Positions 62,401-64,000 of a DNA stretch of 64,000 bases are shown here, one piece after another. Location of the stretch: NCBI GenBank assembly GCA_963795775.1, contig CAWCJL010000003.1, positions 372,001-436,000 of the forward strand. The letters run 5' to 3'. The DNA is from CAWCJL01 sp963795775 (GTDB lineage Bacteria; Acidobacteriota; Terriglobia; Terriglobales; Acidobacteriaceae). Under the pieces are notes generated by a model that ran no database searches, was not told where the DNA came from, and worked only from the letters and a program-made list of their open reading frames with translations. A program made the translations under genes and the position numbers. The stretch's first letter is position 1; every line of letters begins with the position of its first letter.

Positions 62401-64000
62401 CGCGTGTCGCCCACCAACTTCGGCCTGTTGCTCAATGCGCGGCAGGCGGCGCATGCCTTCGGCTATCTCACCACGCCGGAGTTCGCGTCGCTTACGCAAT
62501 GCAGCCTGGCCACGTATGACCGGCTGGAGAAGCTCAACGGCCACATGTACAACTGGTACGACACACGTACCCTCGCTCCGCTCGAACCAGTGACGATCTC
62601 CTCGGTGGACAGCGGCAACTTGGCAGCATCCTTTCTCACTCTGCGCTCCGGTGCAGAAGCCATGCTGCGCGAGCCGCTGCTCGGGTCGCAGATCTTCAGC
62701 GGCCTCCGCGGCCACCTCTCGCTGCTACGTACGCTCGGCGCTCCGCCGCCCGGTATCGCACCGACGGCAACGGACACCGCGGACGAATGGCTCGCCTGGT
62801 GCCTGCGAACCGAGCAGTCCCCGGCATTTGCGTCCGTGCGGTCCAACGCGCTCACCGACAAGGACGTGTCGGAGCCGGAGTGGTGGACGGCGGAACTGTA
62901 TCGCCGCATCCGTGCGGTCTGCGACCTGCTGCACGAATTCCTTCCCTGGCTGGACCCGGAGTTTGCTCCGCTGCGGCAGATTCCGAGCCTCAGCAGCCTG
63001 CTCCAGGAAGCGGTCTCTGTGCCTTTGGGGAGAGCGGCCGCATTTACCGCGGAGATCAACGACCGGTTGCAGCGCGCGTGGCCCACACTGGAGTCCGATT
63101 CACCGGAGGTCTTTCTGGCGGAAAAGCTGCGAACCTTGCTGCCCGCAGCCCAACAGCGCCTCGCGAAGCTGACCAGCACACTCCAAACCATCACGCAGGA
63201 CGCGGAGCGCTGTGCCGAAGCCATGGACTTCCACTTCCTCATCGAGCCCTCGCGCAAAATGCTGTCTATCGGCTACGACGTGGAGCGGAAGGAACTGCAC
63301 AAGGCCTGTTACGATTTGCTCTGCTCCGAGGCGCGTATCGCCGCCTTCTTCGCCGTCTCGAAGGGCGACGCCACGCAGCAGAGCTGGTTCAAGCTGGGGC
63401 GCACACATACCGTGGCGTATGGCCGGCCGGTGCTCATCTCCTGGACCGGCACCATGTTCGAATACCTGATGCCGGCACTGTGGATGCGCGCCTACCCCGA
63501 TACCCTGGTCACAAGAACGCTCGACAACGTGGTGGCGGTACAGCGGGCCTTTGCGCGCGAACACGGCAACATCCCGTGGGGGGTCTCCGAGTGCGGCTAC
63601 GCGCAAAAGGACGATGCCGGCCATTACCATTACCAGGCGTTCGGCATCCCCGCAGTTGCGCTGAAATGGGACGCGACCGCAGGTCCGGTGATTTCCCCGT
63701 ATTCCACCTTTCTGGCACTCGCGATCGATCAGACTGAGGCGCTGCGCAATCTCCGCCGCATGGCCGAGTCGGGCTGGGTCGGCGCGTACGGATTCTACGA
63801 GGCCGCGGATTACCAGGCCTCGCTCAAGAAGCCTGAGCTGGTTCGCGAGTGGATGGCACACCACCAGGGCATGTCATTGCTGGCCGTGCTGAACCTTCTC
63901 GAGGAGAACATCGTTCAGGAATGGTTCCACGCCAACCCCAGCCTGAAGGCGACTGAACTCCTGCTGCACGAAAAGCCTATCCGCGAGTCACAACTGCTGG
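59475..64000 (+). CDS. Cyclic beta-1,2-glucan synthase-like protein (NdvB/ChvB family), frame broken near residue 30, 3' end outside window
   Basis: Huge inner-membrane enzyme; about 1508 residues visible. The ATG at 59475 opens MSDQAPDLRAIPTAPV and must change frame once, at ATCCCCGGATAC (about 59565), to enter PDTGPDAFARNLLRRYAASV and stay open to the window end. Two membrane segments (about 349-395) are followed by a GT84-type glycosyltransferase domain: FTTLVAVPTLLLNERQVLEL, YVITLDSDTQLPRGTAHAMV (DxD at 562-564) and RRQHRWVRGDWQIAQ (RxxRW, about 707-711). More helices follow (750-880), then a glycoamylase-like domain from about 1251 (FHFLIEPSRKMLSIGYD, GNIPWGVSECGYAQ, EWMAHHQGMSLLAVL). 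The expected C-terminal GH94 phosphorylase-like part lies beyond 64000. Family product: cyclic or oligomeric beta-1,2-glucan for the periplasm. Confidence 0.85.

Overview
The window looks like chromosomal DNA of a GC-rich Gram-negative heterotroph, most likely an acidobacterium of the Terriglobia type. That is inference from the gene mix: large secreted TPR proteins, a TPR-secretin fusion, Uma2, GAF-SpoIIE phosphatase, PspC, a TolC-like protein, many GTG/TTG starts, and short intergenic repeats containing GAGCGCAGC. No tRNA, rRNA, CRISPR array, integrase or transposase was seen, so this is mainly core genome with a few accessory genes.

Layout. 1-5.5 kb (minus strand): haem operon hemX/ccsA-hemA-hemC with translational overlaps, then two secreted proteins. 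5.8-8 kb: an SDR oxidoreductase and a membrane protein. 8-17.3 kb (plus): smc, a PP-loop ATPase, purC, cvpA, a stand-alone Fis-type HTH protein, a secretin-like protein and a SprT-like metalloprotein. 17.3-19.3 kb (minus): lgt and an overlapping acyltransferase. 19.3-24.1 kb (plus): hpt, deoC, a GAF-GAF-SpoIIE phosphatase and aroA. 24.2-26.6 kb (minus): a TolC-family protein. 26.9-35.2 kb (plus): truA, an M20 peptidase, a YtcJ-like amidohydrolase, Uma2, an EamA transporter, a Deg/Htr protease and a peptidoglycan-binding protein. 35.2-39.2 kb (minus): lysA, an alpha/beta hydrolase, PspC and a TPR protein. 39.4-42.6 kb: thiD, rlpA, pyrF and a 59-aa zinc ribbon protein. 42.7-51 kb (minus): a secreted protein, CPBP protease, accA, a second acyltransferase and dnaE. 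51.2-54.6 kb: a DUF2383/PA2169-type protein, a small membrane protein and a GH78-like glycosidase. 55-64 kb: an aminotransferase, an MFS transporter, and an ABC exporter overlapping the start of a giant cyclic beta-1,2-glucan synthase-like gene that runs off the window.

Two points stand out. First, seven genes (lysA, alpha/beta hydrolase, thiD, pyrF, aminotransferase, MFS, ndvB-like) each need exactly one +1 frame change, nearly always beside a C/G run, while no such break was seen in the first 35 kb. Homopolymer over-calls in the sequence are the simplest explanation; pseudogenisation or +1 recoding are alternatives. Second, the ABC transporter and the NdvB-like synthase share an ATGA overlap, the arrangement expected for a coupled synthesis-and-export module for a periplasmic cyclic or oligomeric glucan.
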